Shown: piece by piece, positions 15,628 through 25,579 of the stretch | Layout of the letters: every line of letters starts with the position of its first letter | How positions within the stretch are numbered: position 1 is the stretch's first letter | Source: a virus | IMG/VR virus record: IMGVR_UViG_3300042564_000330 | Location: 1-29,421 of that record | Length of the DNA stretch: 29,421 bases | Direction: 5' to 3' (one strand) | Notes under the pieces: generated by a model | Database searches by the model: none | Told to the model about the DNA's origin: nothing | The model's input: the letters and a program-made list of their open reading frames with translations, nothing else | Position numbers and translations under genes: made by a program

Positions 15628-16371
15628 ATGGGACGTCCAATTAAAAAGAAATTCTTCGGTAGTTTAATAACTCCGTTTCAAAACCAAGCAACCGGTGGCC
15701 GCACTGGTGTAGGTGCTGAAGGCATTGCATCTATTGCTGTTGCTAACACGTTAACCAACGCTGGTTATAGTACAAGTACCACAGTTACGTGGGTAGCAAG
15801 TGCTCCTCAAACAGCAGGTGGTATTCCAGCATCTGGTACCGCTACAGTATTGTATGTACCAGGTCTAGCAAATGCAGGTCTAGCACAGCCAGGTCGTATT
15901 ACAGCACTAACAGTTACTAATGCAGGTACTGGTTATTCTTCAACTGCTTCAGTTACATTGACATTTAGTCCAGTTCGAGTTGCAGGTACAGATACCACTT
16001 TTGCCGCAGTATTAAGCACAGGTAGACAAAATGCTATTGCATTTATTTCTTACCTAACAACTGGTTCAAGTGCAGTTGCTGCCGGCGACATTTTAAAACA
16101 AGAAGCCAGTAAGCGTTACCTAGTTCAAAATGCTCAAGGTCAAGGACAGTGCAAATTAGTAGCAGCCGCTACTCTTGCAGCAGGCGAAATGAATATCATT
16201 GCCACTGATGCTAATGGAAGTACTTACTTTGTTAAGAAACTAACAGCTCGTAAAGCAGTTGTTGCACAATCTACAATGAGTACAGCATTCTTAGTAGGCG
16301 ACGGTGTATCTACAGGATGGACCTTAGATGCAGCATCTGGTACTATTGTTAGTATCACAGACACTATCTAA
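15628..16371 (+). CDS. Post-capsid 'MGRP' virion protein, candidate head decoration protein
   Basis: A 247-residue protein with AAGGAG before the start. The N-terminus MGRPIKKKFFGSL is one I recall from proteins beside capsid genes in aquatic T4-like phages. The body is beta-rich with two related segments (ANTLTNAGYSTSTTVTW and TVTNAGTGYSSTASVTLTF) of the 'GxGYxSxPxVT' type seen in phage surface proteins. Next comes a region containing RYLVQNAQGQGQCKLV, and it ends in a beta-like tail. The gene sits alone between two strong terminators, so it is transcribed as its own unit, probably from an AT-rich late-type promoter near 15547. A role as an abundant capsid accessory protein is inference from position and composition. 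Confidence 0.7.
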   Translation: MGRPIKKKFFGSLITPFQNQATGGRTGVGAEGIASIAVANTLTNAGYSTSTTVTWVASAPQTAGGIPASGTATVLYVPGLANAGLAQPGRITALTVTNAGTGYSSTASVTLTFSPVRVAGTDTTFAAVLSTGRQNAIAFISYLTTGSSAVAAGDILKQEASKRYLVQNAQGQGQCKLVAAATLAAGEMNIIATDANGSTYFVKKLTARKAVVAQSTMSTAFLVGDGVSTGWTLDAASGTIVSITDTI

Positions 16372-16390
16372 TATTTTTTAGATATAATAA

Positions 16391-16413
16391 AAGGACTCTT
16401 CGGAGTCCTTTTT
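16391..16413 (+). terminator. Rho-independent terminator after the MGRP gene
   Basis: Eight-pair stem AAGGACTC/GAGTCCTT with a TTCG tetraloop, with the T-run extending to 16413. It starts about 20 bases after the stop codon. Confidence 0.93.
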
Positions 16414-16424
16414 CATTTAATATG

Positions 16425-16447
16425 TATAAAATATATTTAGGTAAATA
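16425..16447 (+). promoter_or_regulatory. Possible late promoter before the 16453 gene
   Basis: A TATAAAAT element at 16425-16432 and a GGTAAATA element at 16440-16447 lie between the terminator and the next ATG. Either could serve as a degenerate late octamer, although the second would place the start at the ATG itself. Because a terminator precedes the gene, a promoter is expected here. Confidence 0.35.
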
Positions 16448-16452
16448 TAGCT

Positions 16453-16977
16453 ATGACCACTAATTGGACCTTACCTAGAACAATCACGCAGTATGCAGAA
16501 ACAGGAGGAGAAGACGCTCATGTTTCTTGGCTGGAAGTAAATGATTTTCACGGATTAAAAAATTTAGATGGAAAATCTGTAAGAACTACTCGAGACTTAA
16601 TTCATATTGCTAGAGAACCTAGACATGATATTAAAGAAAAAACTTACTATCTAAAACTTACAAATTTTAATTTTGTAAATTTACCAGCTACATTATCCGG
16701 TATTGAATTAAAACTTTCAATGAATAGAGTAGGTAGGATCACAGACGAAACTATTCAACTATGCTACAATGATGAACTTGTAGGTGATAATCATGCATCT
16801 TTAAATTTAGATCTTATAAAAATTTACGGTAGCGAAACAGACAATTGGAACACTAACTTAACTATGTCAGATATACAAAATTCTTCATTTGGAGTTGTAA
16901 TAAGATTCCAAAGCCATCCAAATTGGCCTCACAAAAGCAGTCCTTTGATAGACGCAGTTGAACTAAGGATTCACTAA
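16453..16977 (+). CDS. Putative virion structural protein, beta-rich
   Basis: A 174-residue protein. I do not recognise a named family. It is rich in beta-strand-like segments (KTYYLKLTNFNFVNLP, GIELKLSMNRVGRITD, SFGVVIRFQSHPNWPH) and looks like a single jelly-roll-type or sandwich domain; the last part contains a His/Pro/Trp cluster. It has no signal peptide or membrane segment. It lies directly before the giant virion protein gene, and the downstream late promoter begins right after its stop. A role as a fibre-attachment, neck or baseplate-edge protein is possible but unproven. Confidence 0.65.
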   Translation: MTTNWTLPRTITQYAETGGEDAHVSWLEVNDFHGLKNLDGKSVRTTRDLIHIAREPRHDIKEKTYYLKLTNFNFVNLPATLSGIELKLSMNRVGRITDETIQLCYNDELVGDNHASLNLDLIKIYGSETDNWNTNLTMSDIQNSSFGVVIRFQSHPNWPHKSSPLIDAVELRIH

Positions 16978-16980
16978 ACA

Positions 16981-16988
16981 AATAAATA
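16981..16988 (+). promoter_or_regulatory. Late promoter AATAAATA before the giant virion gene
   Basis: Seven of eight bases match TATAAATA. The expected transcription start is about ten bases before the ATG at 17004, leaving only a very short leader that keeps the GAGGA site partly or wholly. Confidence 0.5.
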
Positions 16989-17003
16989 CACTGAGGATCA
17001 AAC

Positions 17004-20000
17004 ATGGCAATTACTTACTCTATAACCCCACCCACTAGTCTTACATCTGGGACCAACAAAACTAATGTTGTAAACATTCCCAACGACTATTTTTTAAATG
17101 TACCAACTGGTGAAATAAATGTTGTATCAGGTGATAACACTACAATTGACGCAGGCGCAGATGCCGAAGTTATTGCCAATGATAATATCACGGTTGAAGC
17201 TACTGGTGGCATCGTTAGTATTGAATCTAAAAGCTCCGAAGTTACTGTAGATGCCGCATCTGATATTACATTAACTGCTGGTGAGACTATTCTTGCAGAA
17301 GCTGCTACTAGTGTAACTATTGATACTCCTGAAACTGTTGTAAAACAAAATATAACATTAGGTGACGATGATTCTTATACAACTACAGTTAATTCTAAAA
17401 TAGACAGCGATTTAATTCCAGTTGTTATTGGTACTCCGGAATATACTTTAGGTAATGAAACAAATCGGTGGGCTACAGTATATACAGAAAATGTAAAACT
17501 CTTTAGTGAAGCTAACGTAGGTAATCCATATTTTAATTTTGGAGACGCTTGGGGCCGCCCATATGACCCTACTGATGTGTATGACCCTCCAGTTGGTAAT
17601 GACCCACAAAACAATCATCGTATATGGGATAAATTTAACGGAGCAAACGAACCAGTAGCATTGTATGTTGCAGGTGGTGTAGGTATTGAGAAGGACTTAA
17701 ACGTTGGCGGTAGAATCTACGGTAGGATTGAAATTGCTAATACTTCATTCCAATTAGTTATTACATCAACAAACGTAGATCAAGTATTCCATCCTTTGTT
17801 TGCCTTAAACTCAGGTGAACAATTTGTTTATGTAGATACTACAGGAACTCTTTCAGGCGGACTAACGTATAATCCATTCACTGGTAAATTAGGAACTGAC
17901 TTAATAAGAGTTTATAATACTGCTACTGCTACAGCAACTACTGGATCTATAAGAGTTGATGGTGGTATTAGCGTTGGTAAAAATATTGTCACTAAAGAAG
18001 TTACTCCTCCAGAAGATGCAGAAACAGCAACAGAAGTGTATGGACTGGGTACAACTTCTACACAATGGGCAGAAGCATACGTACACGATCTTTATACCAA
18101 GGTAATTGCATCTACTGACAACAGCAATATTGAAATTAAACCTCAAGGTGGTTTAACAGACGTATACGGCGATATTCTAGTACGCGGCATTAATCCAATT
18201 GGTACTGCCCCAGTAGTTTCAAATACATTGTATGTTACCATGGACGGTGATGATACCAACGATGGTCGTGCTATAGATGCAAGTCGTGCTTGCCGCACAA
18301 TCAACGGTGCAGTAAATAGTCCTTACTACCAGCCAGGCACACAAATTTTAGTTAGCGCGGGTTTCTATTTAGAAGACAATCCTGTTAGAATGAAACCATA
18401 TACTTCTATTAGAGGCGCTGACATTCGTACAACTTTTATTGAGCCAATCAATAAAACACAAGACTTGTTCCATGTTGAAAGCGGATGCTATATAAACTAT
18501 TGTACTTTTTTAAATGGTCGAAGCGGTTTACTTGAAGGAGATTACGAACCTGAATTTAACAGAGGAGCATATGCAACAGCGTTTCCTCCACAAGAAGGCG
18601 ACGATCGAATTGACTTATTCCACAGTCCTTACATTCAAAACTGTACCAATCAAAGTGGACCGTGGTTAAAAGACGGTACAATGTTTGTGCCAAATCAAAC
18701 TGTTCAAGTTCCTAGAGCAGTTGGAACAGGTACATGGGTTGCTAACACAACTACATTAATTGTCAATGCAGGAACTGGTACTATTGTTCTAGGTGATTCA
18801 GTGAATGCTGGACAACAGAATCCAGGCTTTTTCAGTGCTCGCACATTAATGTTGGCTAACAAACCATTCATGCAAGAGCAGGTAGTGGCCTATGTAGACG
18901 CAACATTTAACAGCGGATCATTTACGTATAATGTACCAAAATGTAAAAGAGATCTAGGACTTATTGTAGATTCTATCTCTATGGACATGTTATACAACAG
19001 TGATAGTGATAGTACGTTTTCAGGTTTACAATACTGGAGTCAAACTACTTCAGCTATCCTAGGTCAAGAAACTACCACAACGGCAGCAATTAATTATTTA
19101 AAAGGCTTGGCCGCAACAATAGCATTAAACGCAGGTGGAGCAACACCACAAACTACTGTTAATGCATTGTTTACTACTGTTACAAATATTATAGCAAATG
19201 GTACTGTTGGAGTATCAGATTGGATTGAAGCAAGTCCAAACGGACTTGCAAGCACGGATGTAAACACCGTTGCTGCCTATACTGCGTTGATTGCAAATAA
19301 ACCAACATTAAAAACTCAAGTAATAAGTTGGATTACAACCAACCATCCAGCGTTTGTTTATAACACATCTACCTGTGCAAGAGATGTAGGCAACATTATT
19401 GACAGTGTTGCATTTGACTTATTGCATGGCGGTAAAAAACAAAGTATTAAATCAGGTGTTTACTATTACAACTACAGTAGCACGTCAACACAAATTGTCA
19501 ATGAAGTCCCTCAGACTACCGCAGCCTACGTTTATCTAAAGAGTATCATTCCTAACATTGTTAAAGGTGTACCACTTCCAACAGTTTATCAAACTGCAAC
19601 AACGCAGGTAATTATTGGACAACCAATTGCCAGCACCTACGAAGCCGAGGCATTACAAGACAAAATTGATGTTATCACTAATATTATTAGAAATGGTCCG
19701 GACGTAGTTACTACTCAAGGACCAATCAACTTAGAAATTAATCCATCAGAAGAAGCTATTCATGCATTTAATATATTAGCGGCTAACAAAAACTTTATTA
19801 AAGAAGAAGTAGTTGCATTTATTAACTCAACTACAAATGTGTTTAATTATAGTAGAGAGTATTGCTACAGAGACGTAGGTATCCTAGTTGAAAACGTTGC
19901 ATATGATGCAGCCTTTGGTGGAAATCAAAAGTCTATTGAGAGTGGTTTAGCATACTACGATGGAGTTATTAGCAGAATATCTGGACAAGAATCTCAAACT

Positions 20001-23000
20001 TCTGCGGCCATCGACTATTTGAATCAAATGGTACAGGCTGTTATTGTTAATAATACATGGACTAACATATTAACTGTTCCTGCAGAAGTTGCTCCTTTTG
20101 GTACTAACTCTCAGGTTAGGAATACGGTGCTACTAGGTGGAGATATTGCAGCTAGTTCTATCGATAGTTCTTTCAATACTATTGTTACAATTATCAATAA
20201 TGGTCCAGATGCTGCTCCTGCAATGTACAAATCAGGAGGGCCTGATGCGGCGTTTGTTAGTGCAGAAATATTAATGCAGGCAAACAGACGATTTATCCAA
20301 GAAGACACAGTTAACTATGTCAATAACATGGTTAAATCATTCCCTTACAGCAAAATAGCATGTAAAAGAGATGTTGGTTTGATTGTTGATTCTATTGCAA
20401 CAGATTTACTATATCCAACTACTAATAGAAGTCAAAGTACATTCTCTGGATTACAGTATTGGGCTCAAGGGACATACACCGGTGATATACCTGCACAAAT
20501 TGGACCTACAATTGATGCAGTAACTTACCTAAAAGAATTGTCTTTAAAAGTTATTAGAAATGTTACTCCAACTGACGACTTAGTTAACAGATATCAAGCT
20601 GTTGTTACGCAAAATACTTCTTTAGAGCCAGCAAGTATTGTAGAAGCTAAACTTATTGCAGCAGACTTTGATATTGTTCTTGAAATATTAAGAGGTAATA
20701 AGAAAGGTTGGAGTGATCGCATTATACCTAACGGGGATGAAACTAATCTATTAGGAGTTAAGAACGCCTACAATTTATTAATTGCAAATAAAGATTACAT
20801 GGCTGCTGAAGTATTGGCGTATGTCAATGCAATCCATCCAGACATTACATTTAATACATCTACGTGTGCAAGAGATGTTGGATTAATAACTAACTCAATT
20901 GCTTTCGACTTAACACACGGTGGAAATAGACAAGCAATTCAAGCAGGTTTAAGTTATTATGCCGCGTCTGGATCTACAAGTACTATTCACGGACAAGAGT
21001 CGCAGACTATTGTTGCATTTAATAGAATTAAAACTATTATAGCTGGCATTATGACTGGCACACAAGTTGTACCTACTACTGGCACTAATGTTTCTCAAGT
21101 ATTATCAACATCTACTGCTACTGTTACTGAAGTTGCTTATGTACAAAATTCTATTACAACAATTACAGATATTATTATCTATGGTGCTGGCGTAGCTGCC
21201 GATTTAACCAGTGTTGGGTTAACTGCAACTACTGCAACATCTGTTATTAATGGTTTCAACTTATTGAAAGCTAACAGGGCATTTATTGTAGACGATGTAG
21301 TAAACTTTGTTGATTGGACCTACAATCAAGGTAGCTTCAATTACAACGAAGAAAAGTGTTTTAGAGACACTGGACTGTTAGTTGATGCTGTAAGTCAAGA
21401 TATCTTATTAGGTGGAAACACTAAAGTTATTGAAGCAGGCCTCAGCTATTGGATTGGTAATTACAACTATGTAACTGGTCAAGAAACTACCACAACAATG
21501 GCCATTGCACATGCAAGAGATATTGCCCTACAAATTATTGCTAACACTCCTGTTACAGTACAAACTGGAACAGAAATTGCACAAGTTATTAATACGTATT
21601 TCCAGTATGGTGGTGACTATATGCCACAAGAAGCTGTAAGACGTGGATTCAATACCATCAGTGACATTATTACTAGAGGCCCAATATATGCTCCTCCGGT
21701 GTATATGGGTGGCGGATTATTTTCATTAACTGGCATTAATGGAGCAGACGTAAAGATTTCTCCAATTGTTACTTCAGTGACTACCATCACAACTGGCACG
21801 TACTTAGTAGGACTTGATACTCCTACTATTGGCTTTGGAAATAATGCTACATTATATTTTGGCGAAACTTTGATATTCCCTAAAAGAGATTATGAGATTG
21901 AAGAATTAAGTTTAGAATATACAGGTAGCACCAGCACATGGAATCAACGTAAGATTGATACAATAGGTTCTATGGGCGGAAGCCTTGTAGACGGCGGGGT
22001 TATTAGTGATCGTAGTCCTATTAACTCTTTTGTGTATGATGCGTTTACACAGGTTAACCAGGGCGGTCGTGGTGTTAGAATTACCAACAACGGTTATGCT
22101 CAGTTAGTATCTGTGTTTACAATCTTCTGTTCTACAGGGGTAGAAGTTGATAATGGTGGCATTGCTTCTATTGTTAACAGTAACGCTAACTTTGGTAATC
22201 TGTGTCTAGTGGCCAAGGGCTTTGGTAAGAGAACCTTCAGCGGTACTATATACAATCCAATCAATAAATCCTACCCTGATGATCCTGAATTTAACGAATT
22301 TTATCCAACTGGCTTTTGGCCAAACAATGCTCGAGCAAGAGTGTTCCTTCCAGATTTAAGCGATCGTCCGCATATTTCATTGGTTATGGAAATAGAGCCA
22401 CCAGATCTTTACACAGATTTCCAAGGCAATGTTGTTCCTTATACCAACGAACAAGGATTTCCAGGTTTCTTAAATGCTGTTCCTAACTTAGGAGTGCTGG
22501 CCACAGGTACAATTACTATTACAGGCATTGACACTACCGGTATTGCTGTAGGTAACGCATTGTATGTTAGAGATCAGTTTGGAAATCAAACAGCTACTAA
22601 CGGAATATTATATTCAGCTACTGACACAGTTGTAACAGATATTGGCTATCAAAGTGTTACACTGAGCAAGGCATTAACCAGTGGTGGCCAAGATCCAGAA
22701 AACACAACCTCATCTGTTAACACTAATTACTTTAATTTGTATTTCTGCGGTAATGCTTATTACACAGTGTTAAGCAGTGAAGTTGGAGATAATCCAATTC
22801 CAGTGGGTACTAACGTATTAAGAGATGCACCGACAGGAGACCAACGTCCGGCTCATATTTTATCATTGTTACGCTTACAACAGATTGTTATTCAAGCAAT
22901 TACAAATGATTCAATAACTCCTACAACAGGAACTAATACCGGAACACAAATAAAGTTACCGTTGTTAACTGACGGAGGTTTAGCATCTCAATTCATTAGT

Positions 23001-23735
23001 CAAAGATTTGAAAACATAATTCAAATTATTCATCCTACAAACACTATACTACCTGTGAGCCCAGCGCAGCCAGATACACTAGCAGGCGCTGAAGCAGTTG
23101 TTAAACCAAGTTTAAGAACTAAAACTGGTCCTACAGTACAAGGCGCTGGTTCGGCAATTGCGTTAATTACTGCAAACTTAGATTATTTTGTTGAAGAAAT
23201 CAGTGACTTTGTACAAAGTCCAAGTATATCTACTCCTGGATTTACCTATAACGATCTCAAGTGCCGTAGAGACACTAAATTAATATTGCAAAGATTAATT
23301 TATGATATTGAAACAGGTGGCAGATACAACAGCGTTATGACAGGATTAAGTTACTGGCAACGAGACGGTACTCATCATCTTGTACAAATGGGAGAAAATG
23401 TAAGAAGAACAGATTTGTTCCCAGACGGTGCAACAGTTAACTTCTATCAACGTAGTTACATCAGTGCATCTGGATACGTATTTGAATACGTTGGAGCAGG
23501 TGTTGATTACGGTGCATTACCTCAACGAGGTGTTGCTGACCCAGTACAATCAAAAGAAGTTGTCCAACTAGACAGCGGTAAAGTATTCTTTACATCAACT
23601 GATCAAAACGGTGACTTCCGTATTGGTCCAGGATTAGTAATCAGCCAAGCAACTGGTGTTCTAAGTGGTAGAACATTTACTAAATCATTATTTGCTAACA
23701 TGACACCGTTCATTCTAGCTATTGAAGCAGGATAA
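17004..23735 (+). CDS. Giant repeat-rich virion / fibre-associated protein
   Basis: A 2243-residue protein, the largest in the window. The N-terminus is beta-repetitive (ITVEATGG, VTVDAASDITLTAGE) and is followed by fibre motifs LGNETNRWATVY (near 148) and VAGGVGIEKDLNVGG (near 217), and by GSIRVDGGISVGKNI (near 315). From about residue 407 a right-handed beta-helix-like part begins (LYVTMDGDDTNDG, then TSIRGADIRTTFIEP). Six copies of a module of about 85-90 residues start near 616, 762, 925, 1090, 1259 and 1421, each with a C-x-RD-x-G core. A second beta-helix-like stretch (about 1660-1750) and a seventh module (about 2054) follow. The end (STDQNGDFRIGPGLV) matches a tail found in large cyanophage structural proteins as I recall. 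It is probably a tail-tip, baseplate-edge or fibre component. Confidence 0.8.
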   Translation: MAITYSITPPTSLTSGTNKTNVVNIPNDYFLNVPTGEINVVSGDNTTIDAGADAEVIANDNITVEATGGIVSIESKSSEVTVDAASDITLTAGETILAEAATSVTIDTPETVVKQNITLGDDDSYTTTVNSKIDSDLIPVVIGTPEYTLGNETNRWATVYTENVKLFSEANVGNPYFNFGDAWGRPYDPTDVYDPPVGNDPQNNHRIWDKFNGANEPVALYVAGGVGIEKDLNVGGRIYGRIEIANTSFQLVITSTNVDQVFHPLFALNSGEQFVYVDTTGTLSGGLTYNPFTGKLGTDLIRVYNTATATATTGSIRVDGGISVGKNIVTKEVTPPEDAETATEVYGLGTTSTQWAEAYVHDLYTKVIASTDNSNIEIKPQGGLTDVYGDILVRGINPIGTAPVVSNTLYVTMDGDDTNDGRAIDASRACRTINGAVNSPYYQPGTQILVSAGFYLEDNPVRMKPYTSIRGADIRTTFIEPINKTQDLFHVESGCYINYCTFLNGRSGLLEGDYEPEFNRGAYATAFPPQEGDDRIDLFHSPYIQNCTNQSGPWLKDGTMFVPNQTVQVPRAVGTGTWVANTTTLIVNAGTGTIVLGDSVNAGQQNPGFFSARTLMLANKPFMQEQVVAYVDATFNSGSFTYNVPKCKRDLGLIVDSISMDMLYNSDSDSTFSGLQYWSQTTSAILGQETTTTAAINYLKGLAATIALNAGGATPQTTVNALFTTVTNIIANGTVGVSDWIEASPNGLASTDVNTVAAYTALIANKPTLKTQVISWITTNHPAFVYNTSTCARDVGNIIDSVAFDLLHGGKKQSIKSGVYYYNYSSTSTQIVNEVPQTTAAYVYLKSIIPNIVKGVPLPTVYQTATTQVIIGQPIASTYEAEALQDKIDVITNIIRNGPDVVTTQGPINLEINPSEEAIHAFNILAANKNFIKEEVVAFINSTTNVFNYSREYCYRDVGILVENVAYDAAFGGNQKSIESGLAYYDGVISRISGQESQTSAAIDYLNQMVQAVIVNNTWTNILTVPAEVAPFGTNSQVRNTVLLGGDIAASSIDSSFNTIVTIINNGPDAAPAMYKSGGPDAAFVSAEILMQANRRFIQEDTVNYVNNMVKSFPYSKIACKRDVGLIVDSIATDLLYPTTNRSQSTFSGLQYWAQGTYTGDIPAQIGPTIDAVTYLKELSLKVIRNVTPTDDLVNRYQAVVTQNTSLEPASIVEAKLIAADFDIVLEILRGNKKGWSDRIIPNGDETNLLGVKNAYNLLIANKDYMAAEVLAYVNAIHPDITFNTSTCARDVGLITNSIAFDLTHGGNRQAIQAGLSYYAASGSTSTIHGQESQTIVAFNRIKTIIAGIMTGTQVVPTTGTNVSQVLSTSTATVTEVAYVQNSITTITDIIIYGAGVAADLTSVGLTATTATSVINGFNLLKANRAFIVDDVVNFVDWTYNQGSFNYNEEKCFRDTGLLVDAVSQDILLGGNTKVIEAGLSYWIGNYNYVTGQETTTTMAIAHARDIALQIIANTPVTVQTGTEIAQVINTYFQYGGDYMPQEAVRRGFNTISDIITRGPIYAPPVYMGGGLFSLTGINGADVKISPIVTSVTTITTGTYLVGLDTPTIGFGNNATLYFGETLIFPKRDYEIEELSLEYTGSTSTWNQRKIDTIGSMGGSLVDGGVISDRSPINSFVYDAFTQVNQGGRGVRITNNGYAQLVSVFTIFCSTGVEVDNGGIASIVNSNANFGNLCLVAKGFGKRTFSGTIYNPINKSYPDDPEFNEFYPTGFWPNNARARVFLPDLSDRPHISLVMEIEPPDLYTDFQGNVVPYTNEQGFPGFLNAVPNLGVLATGTITITGIDTTGIAVGNALYVRDQFGNQTATNGILYSATDTVVTDIGYQSVTLSKALTSGGQDPENTTSSVNTNYFNLYFCGNAYYTVLSSEVGDNPIPVGTNVLRDAPTGDQRPAHILSLLRLQQIVIQAITNDSITPTTGTNTGTQIKLPLLTDGGLASQFISQRFENIIQIIHPTNTILPVSPAQPDTLAGAEAVVKPSLRTKTGPTVQGAGSAIALITANLDYFVEEISDFVQSPSISTPGFTYNDLKCRRDTKLILQRLIYDIETGGRYNSVMTGLSYWQRDGTHHLVQMGENVRRTDLFPDGATVNFYQRSYISASGYVFEYVGAGVDYGALPQRGVADPVQSKEVVQLDSGKVFFTSTDQNGDFRIGPGLVISQATGVLSGRTFTKSLFANMTPFILAIEAG
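18849..21545 (+). repeat. Six tandem C-x-RD-x-G protein modules (seventh at about 23163-23440)
   Basis: Each module reads roughly: L-x-A-N-[KR]-x-F, a helix ending in a [VI]-x-x-[FYW]-[VI] pattern, F-x-Y-x then C-x-RD-[VLT]-G, a helix with [VI]-x-x-[VI]-[SA]-x-D, [GS]GLxYY or similar, and [GQ]QE[ST]xT followed by a helix. Start-to-start spacing is 146, 163, 165, 169 and 162 residues. The copies are strongly diverged at DNA level, so they are old duplications. The seventh copy is separated by a beta-helix-like region. Confidence 0.8.
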
Positions 23736-23749
23736 TAAAAGGAAAAATT

Positions 23750-24145
23750 ATGGCGTTAATTCCATTAAACACATTTAAGACAAAAACTAAAGTTTTGCCG
23801 TCGTTCTCTGTTACGACGGCAACGGTAACTGCATATGTTGCACCAATTGGCGTAACTTCAATTATATTAATGGCGCAGGTAGCAAACGTTAGTACGCAAA
23901 CTCAAACAGTGAGTTTTATTCATTATAGAAATAGACCGGTGTTGCGAGATGCACAAGGCAATGGTGCTCAAGCAGCGTTGACTCCAACATTCTTAGTTAA
24001 AGATTTTGCAATTCCCGCAGGTGATGCAGGTACTGTATTATCAGGAAAACTTATTATTGAAAGTTTAGACAGTGTTCAAGCATTTGCCAGTACTACTGGA
24101 ACATGCCAACTAACATTGAGCATACTAGAAACTGCAGACGCCTAA
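23750..24145 (+). CDS. Small conserved virion protein beside the fibre genes
   Basis: A 131-residue beta-rich protein, 14 bases after the giant gene, with AGGA before the ATG. MALIPLNTFKTKT and the block VSFIHYRNRPVLRDAQGNGA resemble small proteins that I recall downstream of large virion genes in aquatic T4-like phages. No function is established to my knowledge. The composition (many Thr, Val and Ala, no charged runs) fits a compact beta-sandwich, perhaps a trimeric adaptor between the giant protein and the fibres; that is inference. Confidence 0.7.
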   Translation: MALIPLNTFKTKTKVLPSFSVTTATVTAYVAPIGVTSIILMAQVANVSTQTQTVSFIHYRNRPVLRDAQGNGAQAALTPTFLVKDFAIPAGDAGTVLSGKLIIESLDSVQAFASTTGTCQLTLSILETADA

Positions 24146-24159
24146 TAGGATAATATATA

Positions 24160-25557
24160 ATGCCAGGATTATTAAGTGGATCATTACTACGAAAGGGAGG
24201 CAGCGGAGAATTTCTTGACCTTTCAAATGCCCAACCTCAATTGCCACCAACTGACACCACAGCCACTGGCTTTACAATTGTAACAGACGGACTATTTAGA
24301 ACAACATATCGTTCTAGTCTAGGTAACATTGAATTTAGAAACGCAGAAATGTACAGTACTTTGACCACAGGTACTATTAGAATTCTTGCTACAGGGACTG
24401 ATATTATATCAACCAGTACCAACACTGGATTGTTCGTAGTCAATGGCGACATTGGTGTTTGGGGAACAATGAATATCGGTGAAGATATTACTGTAAATGG
24501 AATTACTATTGGCCAAGGCTACGAAGGAATTAATAATATTATTGTTAGGGGTGAAGCATTACCATTACCTAATGACTTTGAAACAGGACAGGCAAGTATT
24601 GCTATTGGACATGATACCTTAATGGGTATTGCGACATCTTATAAAACTATTGCTATCGGTAGATATGCGTTAAGTTCTGGAACAGAAATATCAAATTCTA
24701 TTGCCATAGGTGATAGTGCATTAAAGCTAACCGGAGTTTATCAAAGCGTAGTTGTAACAACAATTACTAATGTTACGCTGTCAAATCCTGTATTAATTAC
24801 AGCACCTGGACATAATTTAACTACCGGCACTGCTATTAAATTGTTCAACATTGATGGCACCGTTGAATTAAATGATGTTGTTTATTATGTTGGAACTCCA
24901 ACAACGTCAACGTTTGTATTGTATTCAGACATTCTAACAACAACGCCAATTGACGGTAGTGGACTCACACCGTATGTCAGCGGCACTACTGGAACTGTTA
25001 ATAGATTATATTATCAAGACAGCAATATTGCCATAGGTGCAGGTGCAGGTGAATTGTTAATAGACGGTGAAGATAATATCTTCATAGCACACAGAGCAGC
25101 AAGACAGTGGACCACAGGTTCTAACAACATTATCCTAGGACAGAATACTGCTAAGTTTATCAACAGCGGTTCTGGAATTATTAGTATTGGTGGTGACAAC
25201 CTAGTTGACGGACAAGATAATCAAGTTAACATTGGGTCAGTATTCTATTATGATGGTCGAGGATATTCTTATATTGCCGCAGACACGTCAGTTGGATTAG
25301 GTACTGACTCAACTGGCACAAGTTCAGGAGCATTGATAGTTGCTGGCGGAGTGGGCATTGCAGGTAACGTGTATAGTGAACCTTGCGGAAATCCTCAAGA
25401 AGATTTCTTATTGTACACTCCTAGAATTACCACAACTTCTACTCAACCTACTAATGCAAGGATAGGAGATATCTGGATTGATGAAACAGTTCCGGCGTAT
25501 CTACAGTATATCAAAGACGGCACTAGCACGTTCTGGATACAAGTGGGTGCAGTATAA
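24160..25557 (+). CDS. Tail-fibre-like protein with YadA-type IAIG repeats and an inserted domain
   Basis: A 465-residue protein with AGGA upstream. It begins MPGLLSGSLLRKGGSGEF, which I recall from fibre-cluster proteins of aquatic T4-like phages. Residues about 145-185 hold 'IAIG' head repeats like those of trimeric autotransporters (SIAIGHDTL, KTIAIGRYAL, SIAIGDSAL). The run is broken by a segment of about 85 residues (GHNLTTGTAIKLFNIDG, VYYVGTPTTSTFVLYSD, SGLTPYVSGTTG) resembling the E1 FCCH-like domain seen in phage structural proteins, and then resumes with NIAIGAGAGEL and NNIILGQNTA. A GALIVAGGVGIAGNVYSE motif precedes the C-terminal domain (IGDIWIDETVPAYLQY). It is probably trimeric and surface-exposed. 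Confidence 0.75.
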   Translation: MPGLLSGSLLRKGGSGEFLDLSNAQPQLPPTDTTATGFTIVTDGLFRTTYRSSLGNIEFRNAEMYSTLTTGTIRILATGTDIISTSTNTGLFVVNGDIGVWGTMNIGEDITVNGITIGQGYEGINNIIVRGEALPLPNDFETGQASIAIGHDTLMGIATSYKTIAIGRYALSSGTEISNSIAIGDSALKLTGVYQSVVVTTITNVTLSNPVLITAPGHNLTTGTAIKLFNIDGTVELNDVVYYVGTPTTSTFVLYSDILTTTPIDGSGLTPYVSGTTGTVNRLYYQDSNIAIGAGAGELLIDGEDNIFIAHRAARQWTTGSNNIILGQNTAKFINSGSGIISIGGDNLVDGQDNQVNIGSVFYYDGRGYSYIAADTSVGLGTDSTGTSSGALIVAGGVGIAGNVYSEPCGNPQEDFLLYTPRITTTSTQPTNARIGDIWIDETVPAYLQYIKDGTSTFWIQVGAV

Positions 25558-25579
25558 AATATGAAACGAGTAAAATAAA

